From Buddleja alternifolia (taxonomy: Eukaryota; Streptophyta; Magnoliopsida; Lamiales; Scrophulariaceae), in assembly GCA_019426215.1 (NCBI GenBank), contig CM033405.1, positions 30,038,199 through 30,102,198 on the forward strand: DNA of 64,000 nt. The letters run 5' to 3'. Positions 45,471 to 56,901 of the stretch are shown here, piece after piece (position 1 is the first letter of the stretch; each line of letters begins with the position of its first letter). A program made the position numbers and the translations under genes. The notes beneath the pieces were generated by a model, which was not told the origin of the DNA, searched no databases, and was given only the letters and a program-made list of their open reading frames with translations.

Positions 45471-46290
45471 AGAATGAACCATGATGCAAAAGCTATCAAA
45501 TCACAAAGAACTATACGAAGCTAATGGAAATACGAAGCCACTAAACAAAATCAACCACCACAAGATTCTAAAGATGGACACAGACAAGTACGATGAAGAA
45601 AAAGTACCTAGAAGTGGGTTCTTGCGAGAAGATTGGAGGATGCTAAAAGATGAAAATACCCCTAATCAGCGTACACCAAAACTACGGCCCTTACACTGCT
45701 CCTCTTCTTCTTCCCTTTCTGAAATTCAGAGAAAGAACTCCTTTAAATCCTTTTGAAATCACTAAAGCAAAAGAAACTTTTGAAGATCTCACATTATATG
45801 TAAATATCTAGTAAAATCTTTTTCTCTTTCTCTCTCGAAACTTCTGTGTTAAGGTGAAAAAGAGTGCAAAATAGAAAATGACTTATTATTGTCCTATCTA
45901 TAGGGTTCATTAGGCGGGAATCCTAAAGGGTAAAAGCCAAGATAACTGAATGGCTGGTATTGGAAGTCAATTCAAAATGAAGGGTCTAGATTAAGTGACT
46001 ATTCAAATTACCATCCAATCACAATAATGATTATTTAAATCAATATTAATGAATCCTTATTAGGGCGCGTGGAGTCACACTTGATAGACAAAATGGGCGA
46101 GTGATTTCACTCTCCTGAAAATCACGTGCTTCAAGACTTATCTAATAAACCCTATCTAAATCTATAATGTGATATGTAATTATTATTCAGTCATTTCAAT
46201 AAACGAGACACAACAATAACTGTGAATTAATCTGGTAACCACTTGTTATTCAAGTTCGTGATCACATCTGCCACGCGTCGTGCTATATGA
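45471..46290. other. Gypsy 3' non-coding region
   Basis: Lies between the antisense ORF and the PPT. A 91-codon plus-strand ORF at 45481-45756 has no recognisable domain and probably overlaps the antisense ORF promoter by chance. No other feature is seen. Confidence 0.5.
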
Positions 46291-46300
46291 ACTGGGGGAC
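46291..46300 (+). promoter_or_regulatory. Polypurine tract of gypsy element
   Basis: ACTGGGGGAC abuts the TGAATAATGAGC start of the 3' LTR. Confidence 0.7.
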
Positions 46301-46865
46301 TGAATAATGAGCATAAATATCTAATATTTTACTATTTAATAGTCAACAGTCAAAGTACCAATATTTTATTATTTGATAACAAAAATATCTAGTGGATCCG
46401 CGTATTTTTGATATATGAGTCGGTTATACAATCCGACCCAGATTACCGACCTGACGATCCGAATATTGTCAAAGGTCCAATAATCAATCAACATGTGTCG
46501 AAGCCCAACTAGCCCAGATGTCACATCAGGAATAGTGGCCGCCTCATCTCCTTTAAATACTCACTCAAATTCATTTATGAGGGGGACCAGCAATAAATTC
46601 TCTTTTAATACTCTCCAGATTTACTTCGTTTTTATTTTCTTACCCATATAGCCAGAATATTTAGCCTCGTATAGTACAAAGCAAATACGTATACTTTAAT
46701 TCCTCTTTTTGAACTACGTTTAGACTTGTTCTTATTCAATTGGATACATAAGCAGCTTAACTTCGTCAAATCCAGTCTATAATCTAGTTTAATAGTTATA
46801 CTGGTTCGACCCATTTGGTTCGTCGGTTTGGTTCGAATTAGCCCAATGATAATCAAGCTAAATCA
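46301..46865 (+). repeat. 3' LTR of gypsy element
   Basis: 565 bp, clearly homologous to 31265-31819 but with dozens of substitutions and small indels, so it is much older than the copia at 2982-8114. Flanked on the right by GTTAC. Confidence 0.9.
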
Positions 46866-46870
46866 GTTAC

Positions 46871-47116
46871 TATTTCATGAAACATGTAATCGAAAAAATA
46901 AAAAAAATAACTATAAATTAGGAACATAATATTAATAATTTTATTATGTCAAATGGTGTGGGATTATTACATCTAAATAAGAATGACAACTATTTTGAGA
47001 ATGAGTGTTATGACAATAGTTAGTTATTCTCCTACGGTTAGTTTGACCATGTTTTGAATGTGGATACCAATGAACTTAATGCATTATTATTGTTATTTGG
47101 AGGCTATATATGTTAC
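46871..47116. other. Short unique spacer
   Basis: About 250 bp of AT-rich sequence between the gypsy and Harbinger elements. No gene or repeat is seen. Confidence 0.5.
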
Positions 47117-47119
47117 TAT

Positions 47120-47340
47120 AGGGGTGTTTGCAAACACTAAAAATAAGTGATTCTTCACTTATAGCTAAAAATAAGTTATTTGAGAGTGTTTGCAAATACC
47201 ACTTATGCTTCTAATTCTCTAAACTTAAGTAGTTTTAAGTTATAATCTGAAAGTTGGTAAAGGGGTGCTTTAAAGTGATTATAATTTTTTTTGAAATAAA
47301 TTAAAATTATTTGTGACATATTTGTCCTCATTCAAATTAA
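47120..47340. repeat. Left TIR of Harbinger element
   Basis: Outer 18 bp match the right end inverted. Further in are AAAATAAGTGATT, GTGTTTGCAAA and AAAGTGATTATAA blocks shared with the right arm. Confidence 0.8.
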
Positions 47341-47399
47341 AAAAATCCAAAATTATCCTCACCTCACAACCTCACGTTCACGTCCAGTTCCTTCTTTTC

Positions 47400-48444
47400 T
47401 TTTTTTCCTCACATTCAGTTCTTTCTTTCCTCACTCAAGCTCTGTTCTCCAAATACATCAATCCTTAAGTTTTGGCTCCTCCATCGTCGTCGCCGTCGCC
47501 GTCAAGTCTATAGGCTCCTCCGTCGTCGCCGTCAAATTTTTGCAGGTAAGTTATATTCTCAATTTTCTCCAATTCTGTAAATCTTTCCCAAATTTATATA
47601 AGAACCCTAATCCCCAATTTTGAAGAATTGTATTGATGAACAGTGCAACATAGGAAATTTACACACTTGAATATTAATTTTATACTCAGGCATTTATCTA
47701 TAAAATGCAATACAAGATAATATAGAATGAAACAGAGGATCAAAAGTGTAAAGATTGGGTTAATGGGTCTTTTGCTATACTTCTTAGTTAAAGAGGGGAG
47801 GGGTTTTATAGTAGGAGGCGTGGAGTGAAAACTACCTCCTCTCCGACGATTCAACGGTTGTGGATGGGCTAGGCGGGTGCACTTGGTCCGCTGTAAAATC
47901 AACCCGTTATTGGTAATTCCTTGACTTGATACTTGTCAAAAAATGAGATATTCTACATTGAGTGTGCACCTATGGTGTTAAATTGGAAAAGCATATAGAA
48001 TCATATTAAAAATTAGCATTAGTTAATGCAAGTATTAAGAAGGACCAGATGATACCAAGGTTCTTGATTAAAAACGGAGGCGAGAAAGAATGTTTGACGG
48101 AATGTATCTAAGCCCCATTTTATATCCAGACAAATAGTACATTCCTTTTATGTGTGAGTTCTTGAAATGTATATGGAGAATTAACTGTTATGTGTTTGTC
48201 TATAGTTTTGTTTTTTTTATGGCCGTGTGTGTATATATATCATCTTTACATTTGAGAGAATACCTATTTGAACTTAAGAATTAAACTTTTTTAATTTTTT
48301 TTATTTATCTATGTGATTGCATTGTTATTTGTTCTTTGATATTGACATTGACATTGACATTGACATTGATAGAGATTTGAATTTGATGCATTATATTTTT
48401 TGGTGATTGGGTGTTTAACTTTGTATCGGTACATTATTATAGTT
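47400..48444 (+). promoter_or_regulatory. Upstream region and 5' UTR of Harbinger Myb/SANT gene
   Basis: A CT-rich and CGTCGTCGCCGTC-repeat region (47460-47545) ends in TTTTTGCAG|GTAAGT. This suggests a non-coding first exon spliced to an acceptor shortly before the ATG at 48445. A (TTGACA)n microsatellite lies at about 48343-48372. Confidence 0.45.
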
Positions 48445-49608
48445 ATGGATTCACAAATGAATTCACAAAGGTCTCACCCATCATCTCAAACACAACATTC
48501 TCAAAGTAGTGATAATGTTAGGCGTCAAAGGGGAAAGAATATTGAAATTACAGAGAAGGCCAATTGGGACCCAAAAACTACCGAGGTATTCATTAAATTG
48601 TGTGTTGAGGAGTTACAAGCTGGAAATAGGCCTGGAAGTCATTTTAATAGATTGGGTTGGGAGAACATTACTCGAAAGTTTACATCTTCCACAAACCGTA
48701 ACTATACAAGACTTCAATTAAAAAATAAATGGGATCACTTGAAAAAAGAATGGGGAATATGGAAAACTTTGTTGCGAGGAGAAAGTGGACTAGGTTGGAA
48801 TACGGAGAGAGGCACGGTAGATCAAACTCCTGAATGGTGGCAAAGAAAACTCCAGGTACTTTAATTAAATTTTCTTTGTTAGCGATTTAAGCAATAAATA
48901 ATGTCACTCAAATATCATATATTTTGCATATGTAATAGTGGATAACTTTTATTTGTATGATTTGTTTAATTTTTTCAGGAAGTTCCAGATGCAGCTAAAT
49001 ATAGAGAGCGTGGACCCATGTTGCTAAATGAACAAGAGATGCTATTTTCTGATGTTGTTGCAACGGGGGGAAGTGCTTGGACTCCAAGCTCAGGAATTTT
49101 GCCACCACATTTGATGGATGAGTCGGATGAGGACTCTCATCTTCATGCTAACGATGTTAATGATCATGAAAATGACCCGGTAGCTGAAACTGATATGAAT
49201 ACTAACACTCAAGCAGAAAGTGCAAGTGCTGCAGCTACTACAGGGAATCGAAGGAGAAATGTCAAGTTTATTGCACGCCGCTTCATGCATACAAAAACCA
49301 AAAAGATGTCATCAGCTGATAAGATTGCACATTGTCTCCAGCGCTTGGTGGATACAGTGGAACACGACTCAGCCCGATCTAGTAATGATACCTCTAGGCA
49401 GTACACTATCCAGCAGTGCATGGACATATTGGAGGAGATATCAGGAATTCAACAAGGTGACAAGTTATGGATGTATGCTACGCGGTTGTTTCTTAAACCT
49501 GCTATTAGGGAGATGTTTTTAACAATTAAGACAAATGACTTGCGTTTTATGTGGCTACAAGATCAAATGGAAAGAGATCAAGAAAGGAGGACACCATGGA
49601 GGGAGTAA
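48445..49608 (+). CDS. Harbinger-associated Myb/SANT-like DNA-binding protein (ORF1)
   Basis: Two exons, 48445-48855 and 48979-49608, with donor CAG|GTACTT and acceptor TTTTTCAG|GAA, joining in phase 0 to give 346 residues. The N-terminus is Ser/Gln-rich (M-D-S-Q-M-N-S-Q). A Myb_DNA-bind_3-type trihelix spans about residues 40-130: N-W-D-P-K-T-T-E-V-F-I-K-L-C, L-K-N-K-W-D-H-L-K-K-E-W and W-W-Q-R-K. Exon two continues with A-A-K-Y-R-E-R-G-P, an acidic linker and a helical C-terminus. In PIF/Harbinger systems this partner binds DNA and brings the nuclease to the TIRs and nucleus (family knowledge). The ATG at 48445 is preferred because it begins the conserved S/Q-rich start; the longer frame from 48400 relies on a non-ATG start. 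Confidence 0.88.
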
Positions 49609-49975
49609 CATGACAATCACAATGATCACCCGGAAATGTCTTATAGTAGCCTTTTATTATAGTTGGATGATTTATTAATTAGGATTTTGCTCAAATGCGT
49701 ATTTTTTCTTTCTTTATTGTTTTTTTGTCATGAAGTCTATAGATGTTTTAAGCTGACTATTATTTTTTTTTATTTTAAGCACATTAATTATATTAACTAT
49801 TATTTGGGTGCTATGTTATTCATATTAATTTGATTGCATATTGTATTTATGTGTTGTGTACCAATTATCGATGTGTTAAGTGATAAATTGTAAAATTGTT
49901 TTGGGTAGTGTAAGAATTTTATTAATCCTGATTAATTTATTGTAATCCTTTTTTTTTTTTTGGTTCCAAAACAGA

Positions 49976-51453
49976 ATGATATCTTCAGATTCTTCAGAAA
50001 TCGTGCTCGATTCTCTTTCAAAATCATCAAGCAACGGATATTCAGATGATTCAATAAGTGACGAAGACAGCGAAGGTATAAGTTCAAACATCTCAAACAC
50101 CTCAAGCGCAATGAAAAAAAAGTTAATCATACATGCTATAGCAATTGGAGCACTTACATACTATGAAACTTATTTACATAAGACTCCTTGCCACGATAGA
50201 ACCTATAGTGGATGGGCTTTTTTGTTGTCTATATTAAACGGAAGTCCACCGCGATGTCATAGGGCATTTAGAATGCATAAACATGTATTTTTTGAGTTAT
50301 GTAGTGTATTAGTTGACCAATATGGATTGAAACCTATGAGACATATATCTGTCGAGGAGCAAGTTGCTACTTTTTTGATGATAGTTGGTACAAGACAAGG
50401 AAATAGAACACTACAAGAGATCTTTCAAAGGTCTGGTTTTACAATAAGTAGGTCATTCCACAATGTTTTACGAGCATGCACGAAGATGTCAATTGATTGG
50501 GTTCGACAATTTGAGGATCCTAATACTATACATCCTTATATTAAAGACAATCCCAGATACTTCCCTCATTTTAAGGTAATAATTAATGTGTTTGTTTATT
50601 AATTTAAATTTAAAGAAAACTTTATTCACTTTCTATTTTATTTTTTTTAATTTATCTAACAGGATTGTATAGGTGCTATTGATGGCACTCATATCAAGGC
50701 TCGTTTGCCAATCCATGAGCAAGTGCCATATATTGGTCGGAAAGGGATTCCAACCCAAAATATTATGGCAGCATGTGATTTCAATTTATGTTTCACATTT
50801 GTGTTGCCCGGTTGGGAAGGTAGTGCTCATGATACAAGAATTTTTAATGAAACAATAAGGGATGCATCCAAAGGTTTCCCAATGCCTCCCAGTGGTAAGC
50901 AATAATTCATTATACTATATGTATCTTTATTATAATTAATTTATTATATTACTCATCATATTTCAATTTCTTAGGTAAATACTATTTAGTTGACGCTGGC
51001 TACCCTAATATATTGGGGTTTCTGGCTCCATACAAGGGGCAAAAATACCACCTTAAGGATTTCAATCGTGCATCTTCGTACCGTAATGCCTATGAAGTGT
51101 TCAATCATTCACATTCAGCATTGCGATCACATATTGAACGGGCATTTGGAGTTTGGAAGACCAAATTCTATATGGTAAATGATATCCCAGTGAATATTCC
51201 ATGGCCAGATCAAATTGCACTTGTTGCTGCTACAATGGCCATTCATAACTTTGTGCGCTTGATGGACGATGAAGATGATCACTTTTTAGAAGCTCAAAAT
51301 GAAAGTGTGGATGATGGTGCAAATGGAGACAATGACCAAACTGATGAATGTGAAGTCCAACAATATGATGCCGTGATGAATGGAATAAGAGATGACATAT
51401 GCACATCAATTACATTTGGAAGAATTGGCATTCCGACTCATCAGCTTTATTGA
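49976..51453 (+). CDS. Harbinger transposase, DDE nuclease (DDE_Tnp_4)
   Basis: Three exons, 49976-50575, 50663-50894 and 50975-51453, with donors AAG|GTAATA and G|GTAAGC and acceptors AACAG|G and TTAG|G. Phases fit (0, then 1) and give 436 residues. There is an acidic/Ser-rich N-terminus, then an HTH-like region around 100-190 (E-E-Q-V-A-T-F-L, S-R-S-F-H-N-V-L). The catalytic core follows with D207 in I-D-G-T-H, D257 in G-S-A-H-D-T-R-I-F and E332 in H-I-E-R-A-F-G, plus L-V-D-A-G-Y (284). The acidic tail ends H-Q-L-Y. No stops or frameshifts and full catalytic triad, so it is probably functional. It lies 367 bp after ORF1 on the same strand. Confidence 0.92.
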
Positions 51454-52843
51454 TATTCATATATATTTATTTTTGACTAGCCAAAACTCATTAGATATAT
51501 TTTCTTGTTTAGTGTGTATGAAGATTTTTTCCAAGTTATTCATGTGTTATTGGTATAATTACTAATATTGAATCCTGAATTTCGTTGTCTGATGTAGGTT
51601 AATTTTCCAATATCTTATGCAAATGTAGATAATTGTGTTCAAGAATATAACTTTATTTCGCTACTTGAAATCTATATATCGCTCTCATTAATTAATTTCA
51701 TACTCATACTACATCTGTATATAAGCATTTATTGTGCCTCAATTATTCATTGCACAAGCATAGAGCGTGCACCTGGCGTTAGTACTAATTTTGAGGGTAA
51801 TGGGTGAATTTATGAATAGAAATATAAAAAAGATTAAAGTCAAAAAATCCGATTAGTCACTTCATGTCTCATGGTAATTAAATGGCACTAAAGTCAGTTA
51901 ATCTTCAACTTGGCTAAGATAAAGAAAGTGATATTAGTCTTGAATCACTATCCTTATGGACCTGTGATCATGAGGTGCAAAATCAACTTGATATTTCTTT
52001 TTTTCGTGGCGTAGACAGGATGCGTGGATCTGATTGCTTTTTTATTTTTCTAATTAATTTGTGACATTTGTAAATGATTGTAATAATGGCATTATGCTTA
52101 ACTCACTGAGAGAAATTAAAATAAAAAATTAAAAGAAGAAAATGTACGTAGCTTTGAACTTCTTATTTATATATTGATATCGCCAATAAATGATACGATA
52201 TCGTTTGATTAATTGTGAGTAATAAGCAATATAAATGATGAATATAAAATATGAGGAGTAGAGAGAATATCCAATCACAAGAGAAATATTATATTATGTA
52301 TGTATTGTGTGTGTTATTTTACATGTACTAGAGCTATTTATAGCTTAGCGTTTCTATTCATTATGGGTTTTGGGCTTTTCATACTCACTTGGGCCATCTT
52401 TAAATACAAATCTATTCTAAGCCCATGACTAGCAATTTATAAAATATACTTGGCTCAATCCAATATTCAATTCCCTATCATATATATTTTTGTTGCTTAT
52501 ATAATTTCTTGTGATAATCTGAATTACACTATAGTTGTCAAACTTATTCGAAGGACTCATTTGGGGTGATATTATGAAGAGAGAAAAAGAGCAAAATAAA
52601 GGAATAAGTATTAAGTTAGTTAAGGAATATTGACTAAAATCTTTAGTTCCATCTCTATATTTCATAATAATATTCAATGTCCTTATGGTTTAGTAGTGAG
52701 TTTTCATTTTGAAATTTCATTGCACTTAAATAAATAAATTCAATTAATAAATTCTATTAATTATTGTACCTACACAAACTAATTAAGAAAAACAAATAGC
52801 AAGAAAATACATAAACATCTCATGTGACTTTTTTTTCCCCAAA
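51454..52843. other. Harbinger internal non-coding region
   Basis: AT-rich, between the convergent transposase and minus-strand Myb gene. No nested element boundary could be recognised. Confidence 0.5.
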
Positions 52844-53574
52844 TCAACTGAACGCATATGCTGCATTGGACGAGGCAGCTGTTGAACAGTGACTAACATC
52901 CACTTCATCAGAATCTTCAATTTGAATTATATCAACATTAGCAGCCACTGAGTCTCGAGCACCAACAACGGGTTCATTAGCTTCCTCGGCTTCATCATCA
53001 GAAATGATTAAAATATCATTCGTTCTGGGTAGTTGTTGAACAGGACGAACTTGAGCATTGTCAACTTCATTCAGAAAACTTCCCGCGAATATAAACTGCA
53101 ATTCGATCCAGTGTTTTTCACCTTCATTTCTAAGTTTTCTTGCTGATGGATGTTCCTACAAAAATGTTCTTCAAATTTAGGAAAACTATAAGATGAATAA
53201 TTGAAATGCACTTAAAAAAATAACCAGAAAACAACCTTTAATACAGCATCCCATATTGCGTCAGATGCTTCAAGCATATTTGTCCTAGGATTCATTCTGA
53301 CACCATCCCACAAATGAACTTTTTCCCAAATATCATACCGAGTTCTTAATCCTTTGAACTTGTTCACCACTTTTTTAAATGAAAAGTGTTTCCCAGTCTC
53401 TCTAGTCAACTTATCAGCTAGCTCTGCTAATACAGCTATTTGCCTCCCAACAACGAACAAGTCGCCACCATTTGAGCTGTCGATTAGCATGTTTACAAAT
53501 TGAGACTCCTCATAAGGAGTCCAACGTGCAACATCCCACATATCCTCTAGGTTGTGATATCTATTATTAGGCAT
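52844..53574 (-). CDS. Second Myb/SANT-like protein inside Harbinger element
   Basis: Two exons, 53574-53236 and 53155-52844, with donor AAG|GTTGTT and acceptor TTTTGTAG|GAA, joining in phase 0 to give 216 residues. W-D-V-A-R-W-T-P-Y-E-E-S-Q-F-V-N-M-L-I-D starts a Myb_DNA-bind_3 domain that continues through F-K-G-L-R-T-R-Y-D-I-W and A-I-W-D-A-V-L-K-E-H-P-S-A-R-K-L-R-N-E-G. This is the layout used by ORF1 but in a divergent sequence. The tail is acidic (I-I-S-D-D-E-A-E-E-A). An acceptor-like TGTAG lies 12 bp before the ATG, so a 5' UTR intron is likely. The usual Harbinger set is two genes, so this is an extra or captured gene. Its function is unknown; a regulatory or competing DNA-binding role is speculation. 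Confidence 0.82.
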
Positions 53575-54261
53575 ATTAAATCCTACATTCAAACAAAATA
53601 CAAGTTTAAACCTCCAGTTATAAACCATTAAGACAACAAAAGATGACAAAAAGAAAATTGGTGGCAGAAACTGGTAAAATTAGCATATACATAGATGTTC
53701 AATAAATATTATATATGTAAATGAATTTTTATGAGTATATTATGGATATATATAATACTTAATAGTTTATAAACCAAGTAGCACAATGTACCGTAGTAAA
53801 GTTCCAAAAAAAAACTCTCTACTGTAATACAAACAAATAATATGTATTAATTTCTTTTTCATCATCAAATGGATTTGAATTTTGTTTTCTAAATCAAAAG
53901 TTTCTTCATAAAATGTTATTTTGAAATTTTTCAAGTTAATTCCAAATAAAGATATAAAATAATAGAAATTTACTATTATGAATAATTAATTAATTTTTTT
54001 AATGAATTAAGCACATATCAAGTTTGCCACACAATAGTTTTTGACAAGAAACATAAATCTTTATCATTAAAAGCTCAAAAGCCAAAAATATTTATTGAAA
54101 TAATAAAAAAAAGCCCAATCTCTAGCTTCTTCTTCATAATATAATTATGCAAAAAAAAGGCAAAAATAAAAATAAAAATACGTACCTAGTTCTTGAAGAA
54201 ATGAAAGAGAAGAATGGATTACACAGCTTGATTGGGTGTGGAGATGCAAGAGTTCTATTCT

Positions 54262-54289
<28 letters not shown>
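54262..54289. repeat. (TA)n microsatellite
   Basis: About 14 uninterrupted TA units inside the Harbinger element. Confidence 0.9.
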
Positions 54290-54297
<8 letters not shown>

Positions 54298-55209
54298 TAT
54301 ATTGCCGTTGAGAATTCAAAGCAATATTTACTCATGTGATGACTTAGTTAAGAGAGAAAGGCGTCATTTGTAGAGAAATAATAGGGATGTATAACTTTTG
54401 AAAGGATTATCTTTGAATAGCAACGTTTAGTCAAAAGAAATAGTGACTTTTAAACACTTTTTTTTTTTGGATCAAATAATTTTAAGCACATGTCATTAAT
54501 GTGAACTTTGACTGGAATATCTAAATATGTTAATTGAGCCTGTTATTCGGACTCCTTTTAACTTCCTTTCATATTTTTTTTTCCATTTTTATATAACTTC
54601 TTTACTTAATTAGTTAGTGTTATTTTCACTGATTAGTTATGTGATTAGATATTTCTGTTACTAGAAACATGTTCATCTATTCGAGTTAACAATTGGCATA
54701 ATGAATTAATGATTGATTATATTATTGATATAATAATTTGTATTATTTTTAGTCGATCAATGGGTTATTCATTTAATTATAACGAAAATTCCCCTATAGC
54801 CTACTCAGTACTCGCCTCCTCAAGTGCGCTCCATTGCAAAATTAATTTTTTCCCAAATTCAGAAATGGAAAGAAATATTTTTTAGAACTAATTATATGTA
54901 GCATATCGAACATTACCTTTATAACTTTGAAAATAATTTGATGATTAGTATTACACATAAAAGTATATAAAAATGTTTAAATAGTAGTCAAGTTTTATGT
55001 AACCGTGCCCCAGGAGATAAAATAGAAACATTAATTCTCAGTGAATTTTGTTAATGATCCAAGCTTCTTATATCAATCTTTATTTTATGTGTAACCCAAT
55101 TTTATGTTTTATTCTTATTTATGCTTGATGCAATTTTTTGATTCAATTACGTGTAACTCAATTCTTATTTCATTTTTTTTCCCTAGAAAATATGAATTTT
55201 CTAATTTTA

Positions 55210-55398
55210 GGGGCAATATTGTACTTTTAAAAAATAAGTTAATTGATAATCACTTTTAATTGCAAACACTCCACAGCAACTTTTTTTCACTTTTTGCTTA
55301 TGATTGCAAACACTACCCACTTCTGCTTCTTAGCTGATTCTGCTTATTTTTCACTTATAATCACTTCTCCATAAGCAGTTGTGTTTGCAAACACCCCT
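55210..55398. repeat. Right TIR of Harbinger element
   Basis: Inverted partner of 47120-47340, with several TTGCAAACAC words spaced through the arm. Such subterminal repeats are candidate Myb/SANT binding sites (inference). Confidence 0.8.
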
Positions 55399-55401
55399 TA
55401 T

Positions 55402-56901
55402 GTAGAAGAGCAAATGGGCGTTTTGTCTTTAGATTTTAATGTTATGTGAATTTATTCTTGTAAATTATAAGATGCTTAATCACATGGTGTGTAAATTGAT
55501 TTAATTTAAGAAGACATAATATGTTGACGACATGATTTGATATTCAGGATATATAGAGAATAATATATAAACTAATGGATGATATATACATGTTTGTATG
55601 CAAATGACTAAACGAGTTCCGAGTTGAAGTGTGAATCATCATAAATAAGCTGCCTATAAGTTTCTAATGTAAATTTTTGACATGTCTATGAGTTATAGTA
55701 CATTGGTTTTATAGGATCCAAGGGCTCCAAATTGCATTAACTTCTTTCACATTTAGAAGAAAAAGAAGAGATCCATTGAAGTCTCAAGCATATAAGATGT
55801 TCTTTAATTCAAAGAGGTGCATATCTTCTTACATCAACATTTATTTCTATGAAGATTGATCAACATGTATGATTATGCTCTCAAGCACTATAAAATAGAA
55901 TGTAGATTTTGATGTAATTTTCTGATGCTAAAATTAGGAGCTTACCGAGGAAATGGAAATGTTGCCAAACTGTCACTGAGAGTAATTTATCACGTTTTAT
56001 TAAGTGTCCTCAAATTAAATTGTATTGAACCTTAGAAAATGTGGGTTGACTTTAATTGTGACTATAAGATTTGAAATTTGACCATGAGACACCGTCGTAT
56101 TGAATTATTAGTGTGTGCATTAATTTTAGCATATAATGGACTTTAATTTAGGGAAGAGGAATAAAAGCATTTGGAAAGATACTTGGTAATTATATTTTTG
56201 TGTTGTGATATTCATTTTTGTAAATTTCAAATGTCAAATTGTGTAAGAAAAGTATGAGGTGTAAGAGAAGTTGAAATATTATGATACTTGCAAATTTTGA
56301 AATCCTTGAAGTATTAATATATATATAAAGATATATACAAAGAAAATAGGAAATTTGAGAACTCGGTAGCATCTATGAGCCGATAGCTATGTTGGATGAT
56401 TTTGTGAATTGAGATTTTAATTTATTTCAACGTGAATCATTTTAGTACTTAATTGCGAACCGATTGAATTTTCCAACATAATCAGTCTCATTTATTCTCT
56501 TATAAGTTGTCTTGAGAGACTTGACATCCATTAGATCATCTTGAAGTTCGCTTTGGACAAAGTTTCACAAGATATTTATCTTCAAATTCGAGGTATATAT
56601 TCTCAAACTTTTGAGTTATGTTTTTATACAATACATAAGAATATGCTGAAAGCCCTCAAGTATAATAAAATAAGATTCTTGGTTCCATTCAGGAGATCAT
56701 GTTATAAATGAGTTTTATTAAAAAAAATATTATTATTGGAAAATATTGTATTGCTGAAGCAATACATTCTCCTTATGAGTATAATTTGCTTTGGAATAAC
56801 ATTGTTTTTAATACATTGATTTTTAGACTCCTATATATAGAGTAATAATGTTTCACCTTAAAATTCTATAAGTGATTTTTGTTATAATGGCTATTAGAAT
56901 T
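55402..56901. other. AT-rich intergenic sequence
   Basis: About 1.5 kb with only short, unsupported ORFs. No repeat boundary or RNA gene is recognised. Confidence 0.5.

Larger units (their letters stand above)
31265..46865 (+). mobile_element. Ty3/gypsy element of Tat type, no RT/integrase found, interrupted by copia array
   Basis: The LTRs are 31265-31819 (555 bp) and 46301-46865 (565 bp), flanked by perfect GTTAC duplications. A PBS TGGCGCCATCTGTGGG follows the 5' LTR and a PPT CTGGGGGAC precedes the 3' LTR, so it is plus-strand. Recognisable parts are gag, a C-x2-C zinc-knuckle-like segment, a protease fragment and an antisense ORF typical of Tat elements. No RT, RNase H or integrase belonging to it was found. 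The element must have moved with help from others before it decayed. A 9.9-kb copia-derived array splits gag. Confidence 0.88.
47120..55398 (+). mobile_element. PIF/Harbinger DNA transposon, apparently coding-complete
   Basis: Termini AGGGGTGTTTGCAAACAC are inverted at both ends within ~190-bp TIR regions that contain repeated GTGTTTGCAA words (subterminal repeats). The 3-bp direct repeat TAT flanks it (47117-47119 and 55399-55401). PIF/Harbinger elements make 3-bp duplications, canonically TWA. Inside are an intact Myb/SANT gene and an intact DDE nuclease gene on plus, the two proteins that Harbinger transposition needs, and a second Myb/SANT gene on minus. All three have open exons with consensus splice sites, so the element could be active or recently so. 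Its 8.3-kb size exceeds typical Harbingers. Confidence 0.88.

Noticed and set aside
45481..45756. 91-codon plus-strand ORF
   Set aside because: No domain, in the gypsy 3' non-coding region next to the start of the antisense ORF; probably chance.
48509..49522. Overlapping ORFs in other frames of the Harbinger Myb gene
   Set aside because: They lack domain content and ignore the splice sites; the 346-residue two-exon model explains the region.
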